NCBI GenBank assembly: GCA_945873145.1
Contig: CAMCBZ010000002.1
Coordinates: forward strand, 62,001-126,000
Source: an uncultured Prevotella sp.
GTDB taxonomy: Bacteria; Bacteroidota; Bacteroidia; Bacteroidales; Bacteroidaceae
Direction of reading: 5' to 3'
DNA length: 64,000 nucleotides
Shown: piece after piece, positions 7,073 to 18,000 of the stretch
Layout of the letters: every line of letters starts with the position of its first letter
How positions within the stretch are numbered: the stretch's first letter is position 1
Notes under the pieces: generated by a model
Databases searched by the model: none
Seen by the model: the letters and a program-made list of their open reading frames with translations, nothing else
What the model was told of the DNA's origin: nothing
Program-made: the position numbers and the translations under genes

Positions 7073-9727
7073 ATGATAACGATAAAACGTTGTTTAGCTA
7101 TTCTCGTAGGCTTGCTGACAGCGTGGGCGTGCCATGCGGATGCGGGTGAGACCTACTATGTCATTCAGAATGTCGAGACGGGGAAGTTCATGCAGTATGT
7201 AACTGATAACGATTTGAAAAAGACACCAGAAGCTTATTTCGTCAACCAGTTAGGCACAACTGAAGCCGACATCAAGAATGCTTTGTGGCAGATCACAAAG
7301 ACCACTTCCGGCACTTACCATTTTAAAAATGTAGGACAGAAAAGTTTTCTGAAGTATAATATTGGTAATGGCTATTATAAGAGTTGCTATTCCACTAAAG
7401 AGAGCGATGCCACCGGTTTCTATCTTGGAAAAAATCCTTTTAATGTCAATGGCTATGCTGTGAGCACCACTGATATTAGTGGTGAATATAGTACATTTAC
7501 TTATTGTTGGTACCTGTACACTGCTCAAAAGACAGTACATGGGTCATTATTGGGTGACCCTTCATACTATGACTGGCTATGTTCGTCTGAAAAAAAATAT
7601 GACATATCTAATATTTCAACAATTAAGAGCAAGCCTTATTTGGCTGCTTCCACCTTCCGCTTCCTCAGTTACGGAGATCTGCTGAAGCAGGCGAAGGCAC
7701 TCGGCTTGACCTCTGAGCCTACTGATTCCACCAACTATTCCAACTACGCTACCCTTATCACGGACATAAAGAATGCCGAGACAAGTCACGCCTCGACGCT
7801 GTTCTCCACTGACCTGCTTGAACATGCCGGCCTGGTGACCATCCGCAACAGGCGGTTCGGCACCTATCTGGCTATGGACACGAACGGAAAGCTCTACACC
7901 TCCACCGCCATCACCAGCGACTGCATCTGGTCAGGCTATGCCGAGGATCCCACTACGCCTAATGGTCAGTACGCTTTCACCTGCTACGGCAACGCTACCG
8001 ACCTTCAGATCAATGGCAACCGCACCATCACCCTTTTTAATGCCAAGGACGCGGCTGCGACCACAGCCAAGGTTACGAAGAAAAGTACCACTGACGGCAC
8101 TGCCACCACCACGGAATACCGCGCAGGCTACTTCCGCATGGCGGGTGTGAACGGCAACACTACTACCTACCTCTTAGCCAGCGGTCTTTCCGCTGACGAG
8201 AAGACACCGACCAGTTCGGCCAAGGGCGCGGTGACCAGCACATCTTATGATCTTACCGGTCTCACCACCAGCGATGCGCTTGCCATCGAGGATGCCGACT
8301 GGACGATGGAGCCCTACGACATCGCAGAGAACATTGAGAATACTTCCGTGCGCGAGTCGGCCATTCAGGACAGCCTTTTCTTCCGTATCGAGAACGAGGG
8401 TTATTCTCTCGGTTACGGTACCAAGAAGAGCGGATGGCTTGCTGATGCCGACCACGTAGATATGCGTACCGTTGACAAATACCTCTCCGATAAGACTCCC
8501 GACCGGTGCACAGACGGCACGACACCGGAGATGATCTATGCTTTCTCCGTCCGTTCCCACGTCTTTCCCGGTCACACCGAGAAACTCAAGGCCTCGTCGA
8601 ATACGCTCTGGCACTTCGTACGTGTTGCCGCGAAGAACGGTGACAGCCCCGTTGGTGTCATCGGAAAGCATGACAACAACATCTATGTCATCAAGAACGC
8701 CAATACGTTGGAGTATATCGGGCTGCCTGTCGCCAACACCAACTATCACTACATGACCACCACAACCGATAAAAAGAGAGCTGCTAAAGTGTGGTTCGAG
8801 GACATCGGCAACGGTCAGTATGCCATTGCCGTGAGAGATAACGACGTCCCGGAGAAAGACCAGTTGCTCGGGTATCTTCTTATCCGCAGCACCAATGATC
8901 AATACGACAATTATCGTGCAGCCCTCACGCTCTCGACCGACCAAACACAGCCCAAGGCCGGCAGCAACGGAGCCTGGAGCATTCTGCAGGCTACCACGGT
9001 GGATGCTGTGACGGCTACGGCCGAGCAGGAAGGTGACAAAGAAGTGGGCAAAGTGGCCTGCAGCACGAAAGACCTCGACGGCTTCCGTTATGTCACGGCC
9101 TACTATCCCTTCGACATCACGCCGCTCAACAAAAACATCCGGATGTTCAAGGCTGTGGCCCAGGACGACGGCGGCATCCTTTTCAAGGAAGTGAAAGGCA
9201 CCGTGCCCGCCTTCAACGGTGTGCTCTGTATGGCTCCTTACAAGAATGGAGACAAAGATATCGACATCGAGTTCCGTATCTCTCCCTGCACGACCGATAA
9301 CTCCGACTTTGCCGACAACATCCTCTCGGGTGTGACCACGAGCGACAAGAAATATGTGTTTGTAGACGAGACCGACACTGAAAAGCAAGCGAAGATGCGC
9401 CAGGAAATTTATATCTTCTCCACCTCCGCGTTCGATGAAAACAACAAAATATCTACCGTCGCCCTCGGCCTCTACCATCCCGGCGACCGCTGGCTGATGG
9501 GCAACCGTTGCTTCATTCCGGCCAACAAGCTCACGACCACGTCCGGTGGCCAGGCCAAGAGCCTGCGCCTGATGTTCGACATGGGCAACGGGACACCTAC
9601 CGGCATCTCCATGCTGCCACGAAAGGCTGTCGAAGACAATGTATGGTACAACCTCATGGGGCAGCCCGTTGTAGCCCCCGTGCGTGGCATCTATATTCAC
9701 AACGGACGCAAAGTAATCATCAAGTAA
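7073..9727 (+). CDS. Large secreted protein with beta-trefoil-like repeats
   Basis: An 884-residue exported protein (signal peptide MITIKRCLAILVGLLTAWAC). It carries several units of the form YYVIQNVETGKFMQYV ... ALWQITKT ... GTYHFKNVG; further examples are LVTIRNRRFGTYLAMDTNGK, FFRIENEGYSLGYG and IYVIKNANTLEYIGLP. This YxIxNxxTGxYL/W/G-Y rhythm suggests ricin-B-like beta-trefoil modules, which often bind sugars. The extreme C-terminus (LMGQPVVAPVRGIYIHNGRK) is the short tail common on Prevotella secreted proteins. No catalytic motif is seen. It lies upstream of a 77-residue peptide and a 1589-residue surface protein with short gaps, so all three probably form one operon read from the promoter at 6857. 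A role in adhesion or glycan binding is inferred. Confidence 0.65.
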   Translation: MITIKRCLAILVGLLTAWACHADAGETYYVIQNVETGKFMQYVTDNDLKKTPEAYFVNQLGTTEADIKNALWQITKTTSGTYHFKNVGQKSFLKYNIGNGYYKSCYSTKESDATGFYLGKNPFNVNGYAVSTTDISGEYSTFTYCWYLYTAQKTVHGSLLGDPSYYDWLCSSEKKYDISNISTIKSKPYLAASTFRFLSYGDLLKQAKALGLTSEPTDSTNYSNYATLITDIKNAETSHASTLFSTDLLEHAGLVTIRNRRFGTYLAMDTNGKLYTSTAITSDCIWSGYAEDPTTPNGQYAFTCYGNATDLQINGNRTITLFNAKDAAATTAKVTKKSTTDGTATTTEYRAGYFRMAGVNGNTTTYLLASGLSADEKTPTSSAKGAVTSTSYDLTGLTTSDALAIEDADWTMEPYDIAENIENTSVRESAIQDSLFFRIENEGYSLGYGTKKSGWLADADHVDMRTVDKYLSDKTPDRCTDGTTPEMIYAFSVRSHVFPGHTEKLKASSNTLWHFVRVAAKNGDSPVGVIGKHDNNIYVIKNANTLEYIGLPVANTNYHYMTTTTDKKRAAKVWFEDIGNGQYAIAVRDNDVPEKDQLLGYLLIRSTNDQYDNYRAALTLSTDQTQPKAGSNGAWSILQATTVDAVTATAEQEGDKEVGKVACSTKDLDGFRYVTAYYPFDITPLNKNIRMFKAVAQDDGGILFKEVKGTVPAFNGVLCMAPYKNGDKDIDIEFRISPCTTDNSDFADNILSGVTTSDKKYVFVDETDTEKQAKMRQEIYIFSTSAFDENNKISTVALGLYHPGDRWLMGNRCFIPANKLTTTSGGQAKSLRLMFDMGNGTPTGISMLPRKAVEDNVWYNLMGQPVVAPVRGIYIHNGRKVIIK

Positions 9728-9748
9728 ACAACGAAATCAACGCAATCA

Positions 9749-9982
9749 ATGAAGAAAATTAAGCATATCTATGTAGCGCCCGACTGTGTTGTCATCAGCA
9801 ATGTCCCGAGCTTTCTGATGGCCGGAAGCGGCTTCCCAGCCAAGCCAATCAATCGTATGGCTCTTCAAAATGATGCTAATAGTGCTGACCAGCCAGCAGG
9901 TACGGGATCACAAAATGAGCAGAACGATTATGGTGACAACTGGAAACCATTGCCAGCCGAAGGCTTCGGCACCAATTATTAA
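9749..9982 (+). CDS. Small 77-residue protein between two giant secreted proteins
   Basis: It begins MKKIKHIYVAPDCVVISNVP and continues SFLMAGSG, followed by a polar, proline- and asparagine-rich tail (GDNWKPLPAEGFGTNY). There is no hydrophobic signal peptide. Prevotella and Bacteroides encode many short proteins of the form MKKxYxAPxxxV....LMAxSG of unknown function, and this fits that pattern. The LMAGSG stretch looks like a possible processing point between a leader-like part and a tail. It sits 21 bp after one large gene and 35 bp before the next, so co-transcription is likely. I cannot assign a function. Confidence 0.6.
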   Translation: MKKIKHIYVAPDCVVISNVPSFLMAGSGFPAKPINRMALQNDANSADQPAGTGSQNEQNDYGDNWKPLPAEGFGTNY

Positions 9983-10017
9983 GACACATATTAAATACAC
10001 ATTCAACAAGATATACG

Positions 10018-13000
10018 ATGAAGCATATTTATGCACTAACGTTGCTTGTGCTCACCCTGCTCCTCGGAGCATCGCCGACATGGGCAAAGGATGTATGGGG
10101 AGACAGCGGTTCTGTTCAGGATTCAATCACTAAGAACTGCCATTTAGTCAACCGTCGTGCCTTGGCCGGTCCCCACTGTATGGTCAACCGCGTGTTCAAC
10201 ACGGTCAGCGTGGCTACCGTGACGCGCAATCTTGACAACCTCACCGATGAGGATCTTACCAACACGGCTTCTTTCCCCTCGTTGGTGAATGTCGGCCTGG
10301 GTTATTCGCCCATTGTCAGCGTGCGCGACCTCTCGCGCCATTATGCCAAGAATACCACAGCCGGCTACCGTATGGTCTACAGTTCGGGGTCAAGTATTCT
10401 CACCCTCGACCTTGTCCACCTCTTCAAGCTCGTCTTCTATCGTGATGGCAAGCGTGTGGGAGAGGCTGTTGCCAACAAAGGCACGCAGGTCAAGGGTGTC
10501 AGCCTGAAGCTCATCAACATTCCCGGCAGCGACAACATGTGCTTCGACATCGAGGCACAGGCTCCATCCGAGTTCGACGAGGTGGAGCTCGTCTCCATCA
10601 AGGTGCTCTCGGCCGATGTAGCCAGCAGCATCCGACTGAAATACGCTTACGTGGGAAAGGGCAACACCTATTCCATCACCAAAGGCGACGCAAAGACCGA
10701 TACTGAGATCAGCAAAGGTACGTTGCCTAACCTTGCCAACTACTGCAAGGACACGGGTCACACCGTGAGCGCACTCAAGGGCAATGGCCGTGTCATCGAC
10801 GACGACCTCAAAACGGGTCGTCCGTTCTCACCGCTTGGGCTGATCAAGTATGGCGATGCCAGTGTGGAGCCCCAGCCCTCTGACAACAAGGAGCTCTTCG
10901 ATGCCGGTACCACGGTTGGATTCTTCACGAAGGGTCTAAGTCTGCTCAATCTGTCTGTGGGTGCATCGGCTGTTATCTCCACCTACGACCGAAATGGAAA
11001 GCCCGTGGAGAGCTTCAATATTGGGGCCGGTGTCCTCGGTCTCAATGTCGTGAACGGTGGCGACGGTACCATCATGGCCGAGACCACCAAGCCATTTACT
11101 ATTTTCCGGGTGGATTACTACTGTGTATTGCACCTTGACGTAGGTGACTCGTCGACAAAGTACGGCTTCGTGCTGCCTGCTCCGACGCACGACCATCACT
11201 GTGCCATCCGTCTCTCAACCAACATGAACATTTGTGACTCTCGCAATGATGTCCAGCTCTATCATAACGACAGCATCCCCGTGACCTATAAGGTGGAGAG
11301 TGTCACCAAGGTGACCAAGGACGGAAACACGGAGGTCAAAGGCTCCCATGCCACCGTCGATGCCAGCGGACACGTCAGCGGCATGGACGATATACTTAAC
11401 GAAAAGGAAAACGAGGACGGCGACTACTTCGTCTACAAAGTGTCGGCTACGGCTGCCGACGGCTGTGTGGAATATGCTGAGATCACCCGGCCGATGCGCA
11501 AGACCATCGATCTGTCCCATTGCGTTACGGCTATCTATAACAGCTCCAAAGATAAACCTGAATACGAGATAGCTGCAAACGGACATGAAGGAGGTTCCTT
11601 AATCTCTATCTCTAAAGTCAAAAATCCTGAGTATCTGCTCGACACAGACAAGGATAACTATGCCGACTTCACGGCCGGACTGAAGATAGCTGATAACGTT
11701 GAGGTGGTTGGCGTGAAGACCAAGAACGGCGAGAGCTTCCGCACCAAGCTCCCAGAAGATCAGCAAAAAGATTCTGTCCGTGTGGGCTTCGTGGCTCAGA
11801 TCGCTTCCTCGGGGATCGACCTCAACCTGCTCAGCGGCTACCGTATTGCATGCTACAACAAGGGTAAGCAGGTGGCCGACGGATTAGTCTCGCAGAGCGA
11901 TGTGCTCGGTCTGGGACTCATCGGCAACAAGAGAGTGCAGAAGATCACCTTGGCCATCACGGTAGGAAACGACAAGGAAGGCAACCCCATCGACTTCGAT
12001 GAGATCACCCTTTGGAGCTCCGGCGTGCTGAAGCTCGATATCTCCAGCATGGAGATCTATTATCCCTTTATCGGCGACGGTAAGCCTGAAAATGTGAGCG
12101 AATGTGAGAATCCGCTTGGATGCGATCCGCTCATCCTCAACAACGCCAACGACAACTCGGCCATCCTCGACGGAGCATCCATCGACCATAACAAGACCGG
12201 CAACGTGAGCACGGCAGACGTGGCCACGTTCATGGAGAACCTCAGCAACATCGTGGACGGTGACCTGAAGACGGCTTGCACCTATGGCTCTGTGGCTAAG
12301 GTGGGCGGTGGTTTCACCATCGCCGTCAACCTCGGCAAGACGCTCGACTACCGTCATCAGATAGGTGTCGTGATGGACAAGCCCGACAGCAAGGTGCTCA
12401 ACGTGAGTGCCGGCAAGTGGATGACCATCGAGACCTACCGTAACGGAAAGGCAACGGGTGACAAGAAGACGGAATGGAAGGTGCTTGGTGCCGACGTGCT
12501 GACGATGAACGAGAAGCAGGACATCTTCCTTATGAATCCTAAGCAGCCCTACGACGAGATCGTCATCACGCTCAACGCCGTGGCCGACGTGATCGACTAT
12601 CAGCGCATCTTCGGCATCGTCGTCCAGGATGATACCGACGGCGACGGCGTGCCCGACTGCAAGGACGAAGAGTCGTGCACCAATACCGTGAAAAGCCTCT
12701 CCGTCAACGATGTGTGTCTTGACGACGATCTGACAGTGACCTTCGAGGCTGAGACGAATAAGAAATACTACGTCGTATTGGCCGATCAGAACTACGTCAG
12801 CCCCGTACAGATCAGTAACGACAATACTGAAACCCACACGTTCACGATCACGAATATCCCGACCGTCAAGCCCGGTGTCTGCATCGCTGCCATCACGGAC
12901 AGCCTCGGCACCGTCATGACTACCGCTTCTTACACCGTGCATCCCAAAGTGACCAAGTGGAAGAGCGATGCCATCAGCTCCGAGTGGGACAAGTGGGACA

Positions 13001-14787
13001 ACTGGACCAACGGCTCGCCCTACCTCTGCACCGACGTCATCATTCCTTCTACCGCCAAGCGCTGGCCTGTCATCACCGCCGAGAAGCCTGTCAAAGGTTG
13101 CGAGGACATACACTTCATGCCGGGTGGCGCCATCGAGAATGTGTTCCGCGTGCCCTACCGCAAGGCGTGGGTCGACTTAGGAATGAAGACCGGTGAGCAG
13201 GCGCTCTTCATGGCTCCCTTGCAGGAGACCATAGCCGGTGACTTCTTTGTCATAAACAACGACAATCTCTCTGAAGACAAATACTTCACGGCCCTCGACG
13301 AGACGCTCGCACCAGAGAATCGTGTGACTCCCTACGTCTACCAGCGCGTGTGGAAGAGCACACAGAAGCAGGACAAGACAACTGGAGAGGACACTACCGT
13401 TGGCGGCAACAATGCCTCGCACTCTACGACGGACAGCAATGGCAAAACGGTGACGACCACGGTGGCCACCTGGTCGCACGCTTTCAATATGCTCAGCCAG
13501 GACTATTCGCTCACCAAGGGCACAGATGCCAACACCCTCAACGCTACCTGCTTCTCGCTCAGCACGGCCTACACCGACGGTCAGAAAGGCTTCGACATCA
13601 TCCGCCTGCCTAAGGACGCAACTAATAATAATCGCAAGCGCACATATTATTATTATAACGACTTCGGCGATAAGCTCAGTTACAGTTATGATGTCACCCA
13701 CAGCGACGCTGCCTACCGCTTCGGCTACGAGGCTCTCGCGTTGCAGGTGAAGACAAAGACCGACTCCAAGTACGGCGATCGTAAGTATTTCGAAATGCCA
13801 ACCGACGGTATCACGATCATCTATACCCATGAGCAGCACGGCAACGATCAGACCGAGGATGGTGTCTTCCTCGTGGGCAACCCGATGATGAGTCACCTCT
13901 ACATCTCGAAGTTTGTCGCTAAGAACACCGGCATTCAGGCCCTCACTACCTGGAACGGTACTAAGGCTAACACTATCGTGATGGTCAATGGCCTGCCTGT
14001 GGGCACCACGGTCAGCCTCGACAGCATCGCGCCGGCTCAGGCTTTCTTCGTGCAGCAGAACGACATCGACAATACGTCTACTACGCCCCAGCTCCGCCTG
14101 ACCTATACGGCCGACATGTTTACACCGCAGGCGAAGACGACATCCGCTGCCAAGGCTCTCTTCGGCGGGCCTACGGCCAGTGTGCTCCGTATCCTGGCCT
14201 CGAATGACAGTGTCGCTGCCGGCACGCTGCTCCTCCAGGGCAGCGACGTGAAGGCCGCTACCATCCTCGACAGTGAGGTGCAGCCTAAGGTGGCCGTGTT
14301 CACGGTGAGCAACGGCAAGGCCTACGATGTGCAGCCGGTCAACAGTGACATCATCCCGCTCGGCATCATCGCCAAGGACAGTGTCAAGGTCTCGTTCCAG
14401 ACCATCGGCAACTTTGATCTGAGCCAGTGGACGTTGCGTGACCTGAAGACGGGCTTCAGTTACCCGCTCACAGAGCCGGTCATGCTTGAGGCTGATGGCA
14501 CGACGATCGGCCGCTATGTCCTCACCCGTGGCAACGCGACGGATGTCAAGGAAGCGCTGCTGTCCGGTGGGCTCCAGCTCAATGTCACTGACGGCTTGGC
14601 TACGGTGACGAGCCATGAGGCTGACCTCACCTCGGCAGCTGTCTATGACGAGGCCGGACGGCTCGTCGACCGTGTGCAGCTCAACAACGAGCGCCAGGCC
14701 GTGCTGCATGTCGCAACCGGTGTCAACATCGTGAAGGTGTGCCGTGCAGGAAAGGCAGACAAAACTTATAAGGTGATGGGACGGTAA
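10018..14787 (+). CDS. 1589-residue modular cell-surface protein with probable type IX sorting tail
   Basis: Signal peptide MKHIYALTLLVLTLLLGASPTWA. The N-terminal ~870 residues hold at least three copies of a ~200-residue module whose ends are recognisable: EFDEVELVSIKVLSADVAS then LKYAYVGKG; DFDEITLWSSGVLKLDISS then YYPFIGDG; PYDEIVITLNAVADVIDY. A calcium-binding thrombospondin-3-like loop, DTDGDGVPDCKDEESC, follows near residue 880, then an Ig-like part and the WDKWDNWTNGSPYLCTDVII segment common in type IX-secreted proteins. The end (VYDEAGRLVDRVQLNNERQA ... GVNIVKVCRAGKADKTYKVM) has the shape of a type IX C-terminal sorting domain. It is probably surface-attached, and adhesion is the likely but unproven role. 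It ends the operon, with two hairpins downstream. Confidence 0.7.
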   Translation: MKHIYALTLLVLTLLLGASPTWAKDVWGDSGSVQDSITKNCHLVNRRALAGPHCMVNRVFNTVSVATVTRNLDNLTDEDLTNTASFPSLVNVGLGYSPIVSVRDLSRHYAKNTTAGYRMVYSSGSSILTLDLVHLFKLVFYRDGKRVGEAVANKGTQVKGVSLKLINIPGSDNMCFDIEAQAPSEFDEVELVSIKVLSADVASSIRLKYAYVGKGNTYSITKGDAKTDTEISKGTLPNLANYCKDTGHTVSALKGNGRVIDDDLKTGRPFSPLGLIKYGDASVEPQPSDNKELFDAGTTVGFFTKGLSLLNLSVGASAVISTYDRNGKPVESFNIGAGVLGLNVVNGGDGTIMAETTKPFTIFRVDYYCVLHLDVGDSSTKYGFVLPAPTHDHHCAIRLSTNMNICDSRNDVQLYHNDSIPVTYKVESVTKVTKDGNTEVKGSHATVDASGHVSGMDDILNEKENEDGDYFVYKVSATAADGCVEYAEITRPMRKTIDLSHCVTAIYNSSKDKPEYEIAANGHEGGSLISISKVKNPEYLLDTDKDNYADFTAGLKIADNVEVVGVKTKNGESFRTKLPEDQQKDSVRVGFVAQIASSGIDLNLLSGYRIACYNKGKQVADGLVSQSDVLGLGLIGNKRVQKITLAITVGNDKEGNPIDFDEITLWSSGVLKLDISSMEIYYPFIGDGKPENVSECENPLGCDPLILNNANDNSAILDGASIDHNKTGNVSTADVATFMENLSNIVDGDLKTACTYGSVAKVGGGFTIAVNLGKTLDYRHQIGVVMDKPDSKVLNVSAGKWMTIETYRNGKATGDKKTEWKVLGADVLTMNEKQDIFLMNPKQPYDEIVITLNAVADVIDYQRIFGIVVQDDTDGDGVPDCKDEESCTNTVKSLSVNDVCLDDDLTVTFEAETNKKYYVVLADQNYVSPVQISNDNTETHTFTITNIPTVKPGVCIAAITDSLGTVMTTASYTVHPKVTKWKSDAISSEWDKWDNWTNGSPYLCTDVIIPSTAKRWPVITAEKPVKGCEDIHFMPGGAIENVFRVPYRKAWVDLGMKTGEQALFMAPLQETIAGDFFVINNDNLSEDKYFTALDETLAPENRVTPYVYQRVWKSTQKQDKTTGEDTTVGGNNASHSTTDSNGKTVTTTVATWSHAFNMLSQDYSLTKGTDANTLNATCFSLSTAYTDGQKGFDIIRLPKDATNNNRKRTYYYYNDFGDKLSYSYDVTHSDAAYRFGYEALALQVKTKTDSKYGDRKYFEMPTDGITIIYTHEQHGNDQTEDGVFLVGNPMMSHLYISKFVAKNTGIQALTTWNGTKANTIVMVNGLPVGTTVSLDSIAPAQAFFVQQNDIDNTSTTPQLRLTYTADMFTPQAKTTSAAKALFGGPTASVLRILASNDSVAAGTLLLQGSDVKAATILDSEVQPKVAVFTVSNGKAYDVQPVNSDIIPLGIIAKDSVKVSFQTIGNFDLSQWTLRDLKTGFSYPLTEPVMLEADGTTIGRYVLTRGNATDVKEALLSGGLQLNVTDGLATVTSHEADLTSAAVYDEAGRLVDRVQLNNERQAVLHVATGVNIVKVCRAGKADKTYKVMGR

Positions 14788-14816
14788 CCATCATCGCAAA
14801 CACTCTATAGAATGGG

Positions 14817-14864
14817 CAGACCCCATTCCGGATCCTCTCGACAGAGGAACTGGAATGGGGTCTG
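14817..14864 (+). terminator. Hairpin after the large surface protein
   Basis: CAGACCCCATTCC and GGAATGGGGTCTG are perfect 13-bp arms around a 22-bp loop and are followed by TGCTTT. It lies 29 bp after the stop codon at 14787. Confidence 0.65.
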
Positions 14865-14886
14865 TGCTTTCATGCAGGTTTCGTTC

Positions 14887-14932
14887 AACACATTAAAGCC
14901 CGAGCTTGTGAAAGTTCGGGCTTTAATGTGTT
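14887..14932. terminator. Second strong hairpin in the convergent gap
   Basis: AACACATTAAAGCCCGA and its exact complement TCGGGCTTTAATGTGTT form 17-bp arms with a 12-bp loop. The arms carry A and T runs on both strands, so it can work in either direction between the surface-protein operon and the convergent helicase gene. The remaining ~100 bp up to 15032 show nothing else. Confidence 0.6.
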
Positions 14933-15032
14933 AAATTCGAGATGGCTCAAAATGGACTTTTGACACAGCCCCTTAAAAGAAAGAGATGGCATAGGCAGGG
15001 ATGGACGAGCGTCAGAGATGGTTCGACACACC

Positions 15033-18000
15033 TTATATGACATTGCTGAGCTTCGCGTATTGCATGACTGAAGCGGGGATCGGCGTTGCCATTTTCCACT
15101 TGATCTGCATCTGACGGCCGTAGCTCACACGGTTGTAGGTGTGGCTGATGTATGACGTCTTACCCAGGTAGACATATCCCATCGTGCGGTATTTATCATC
15201 GGGGAACTCACTCTGCTGTCTGACAAACAACAGCGTGTTTTGGCGCTGGTGTATGTAGTTTTGCCCTGTAGGGGAATCGGGCGAGACCTTATTTTGTGTG
15301 TCCCACTGAAAGACTTCATCGGTCAGGGCATGGTCATCATAGTTTGTTGACGAGCCCTCTTCCCGGTTCTTGATGATGTCGACATACATAGCCTCGACGT
15401 TCAGTTTTTTGTTGCGCTCAACACCCTCACGCACCGATGACTGGCGCTGTAGGGTAGAGGTGCCCAATGCCACGCGTATCTGATCCCTCGTGTAGATGCC
15501 ATGCAGTTTGAGTGGGAAATCAGCGATACCCGAGTTGTCATCCACCTCGAAAGTAGTGCATCTGTTTTTCAAGATGTGCATGATTTCTTCTATCTCATGG
15601 CATGTTATCTCATCACCCGACACATCATCCATGAAGTCTTGCAGTGAAGCATACTGTCCGGCTTTCTGAAACAAATCGTAATATAGCATCAGTGTCATGC
15701 GTTGCTCCTTCCGGCTCAATTCTGCAACGCTGATACGGAACTTTTCTGATGCCATCTTTGAGATGAATGAGAAATAGGAATAGGAGTCGGTAGAGAGCCA
15801 TTTGTTGTGCACCGCTTTCGACAGTTGAGTTTCAAACTTTGAATGCACTGTTGTCAATCCGGCTTCATAGAGATAACTGTTCCACGAAAAGCCATTGTTA
15901 TAGATTCTCTCTAATGGTGTCTTGTAGATCTTTACGAAGTTAGTCAGTGTCGGGTTCAGTCCATGATTGTTCTTGAAATCATGCACGAGTCCGATGATTC
16001 TGTTTTTGGAGAACTTCCTTATCGCCTGGTTGATGTTGGCCAGCACATATTCCTTTGCTTTCGGCTCAAGAGATATTTGGCAATTCAACGGCAGGTGAGG
16101 GAAGTCGTGGTTGATCTCTTCGGCAACGCTCATCGAGGAACGTCCAATGATGGCGCGGAACCGCTCTGTATAGTTGAACTCCGATCTGCACTCCCCGACG
16201 AAGTCCAGCACCGTGACGAACTCCTTGCCTTGGGCCTTTCTCAGACCACGGCCGAACTGCTGTAGGAAGATTGTCAGGCTCTCGGTAGGACGCAGAAACA
16301 AAACAGTGTCTATCTCAGGAATATCCACACCCTCGTTGAACATGTCCACGACGAAGAGATAGTTGATTCTGCCGGACTTCAAATCATTGTATAGCGGAGT
16401 TCGGGCATAGGCATTCTCGCTTGTCAAGGATGCCGACCGCAATCCGCTCAACGTGAACTTCGCCGCCATGAACTTGGCGTGTTCCTGGCTCACGCAGAAG
16501 CAAAGCGCCTTGACCTTGTGCTCGTCGGGAAGATATTCTTTCAGCTTGTTGATAATCAGCGTAGCCCGAAGGTCATTGCCCGTGTAGAGCCTTGTCAGTT
16601 CAGACACGTCGTAATGGCCTTGCTTCCAACTGACTTTTCTGAGATCTACACAGTCCGTTATCCCGTAGTAATGAAAGGGACTCAGCAGTTCATTGTTCAG
16701 TGCCGTGTCCAGTCTGATCTCCGCGGAGATATGTCCGTCGAAGTCCTGCGTGATGTCTTTGCCATCCATACGCTCAGGAGTGGCAGTCAGTCCAAGCAGA
16801 ATCTTCGGTTTGAACTTGTCAATGATCTTACGATAGGAATTGGCAGCTACGTGATGCACCTCGTCAATGATGATATAGTCGTAATAATCATCAGCCAGTT
16901 GCAGCCCGTCGATGCGGTTGTTGATGATGTCTTTCGAGGCAAAGACATGAGCGTAGGACTGTGGAGTGGTGTTCTGACCGTACCACAGTTCACCGAAATT
17001 ATAATCGCCGAGCACCATTCTGAAAGTGCTGAGCGACTGCTTGAGAATCTCCTCACGGTGGGCTACGAACAGCAATCTCGCGTGTCCCTTGTGCTGTTCC
17101 AGGAATCGCTTGAAATCCAAGGCGGCGATCACGGTCTTACCCGTTCCTGTGGCTGCCACGACAAGATTTCTATAGTGGTGATGCACCTGACGGTCAACTT
17201 GCAGCTTCTCCAAAATATCATTCTGATAGTCGCGGGCGTGCAGCAAGTCCGTCAGACTATAGTCAGACGTTAGCAAGGCCTCATTCTTTAGTGCTGCCAG
17301 CAGGCGATTGTCGTCAATACCATTTCGGAACACCTCAAACTCGTCGTCATTCCAATAACTGTCGAACGAGTTCTTAATGGCTGTTATCATCTGTGGCAAT
17401 TCCATCTGTGTCACCTTCACATTCCACTCCTTGCCTGTGGTCATGGCGACATTCGACAGATTGGAAGAGCCGATATATGCCGTATGCAAGCCAGAGTTGC
17501 GCAGGAAAAGATACGATTTGGCATGGAGACGGTCGGCATTGCCGTTGAATGATATTTTGATGGTAGTATTGGACAGTGCAGCCAGTTTCTTGACAGCCTT
17601 GAAGTCTGTGGCTTGCATATAGGTTGTAGTAACAATCTTCAAACTGTGACCTTTACCGGTAAACTCTCTCAGCACATCCATCAGAGGATTTATACCTGAG
17701 AGCTTGATAAACGACACGACAAAGCATATTTCGTCGGCGGTCTGTATCTCCTTTTTCAGTTCACTCAACAGCGACAAACCTTTGCCGGTGAACAGGCTGC
17801 TGTGGAGCATACTCGATGTAGGACGGACCTCAGCCAGATGCTGCTCTATGTCGGGATAATCGTTCTTCGACTTGTCGATGACGGCAGTGAGAATTTGATT
17901 CTGTGCATCTATCAGATTGTCATCTTTAATACTGAAGTCAAAAGCCAACTGCTTGATGATGGAGTTGGCAATGTCAATGCCTCTTTGCAAATCACGGTCG

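Noticed and set aside
8174-9700. 508-codon ORF on the minus strand
   Set aside because: It is a mirror of the secreted-protein gene at 7073; its sequence is rich in H, V, R and G with no domain, and no start signal is seen.
11884-13113. 409-codon ORF on the minus strand
   Set aside because: Another antisense shadow in the high-GC surface-protein gene; no motif, signal peptide or promoter.
13177-14709. 510-codon ORF on the minus strand
   Set aside because: Antisense shadow of the 1589-residue surface protein, with the same biased composition and no family resemblance.
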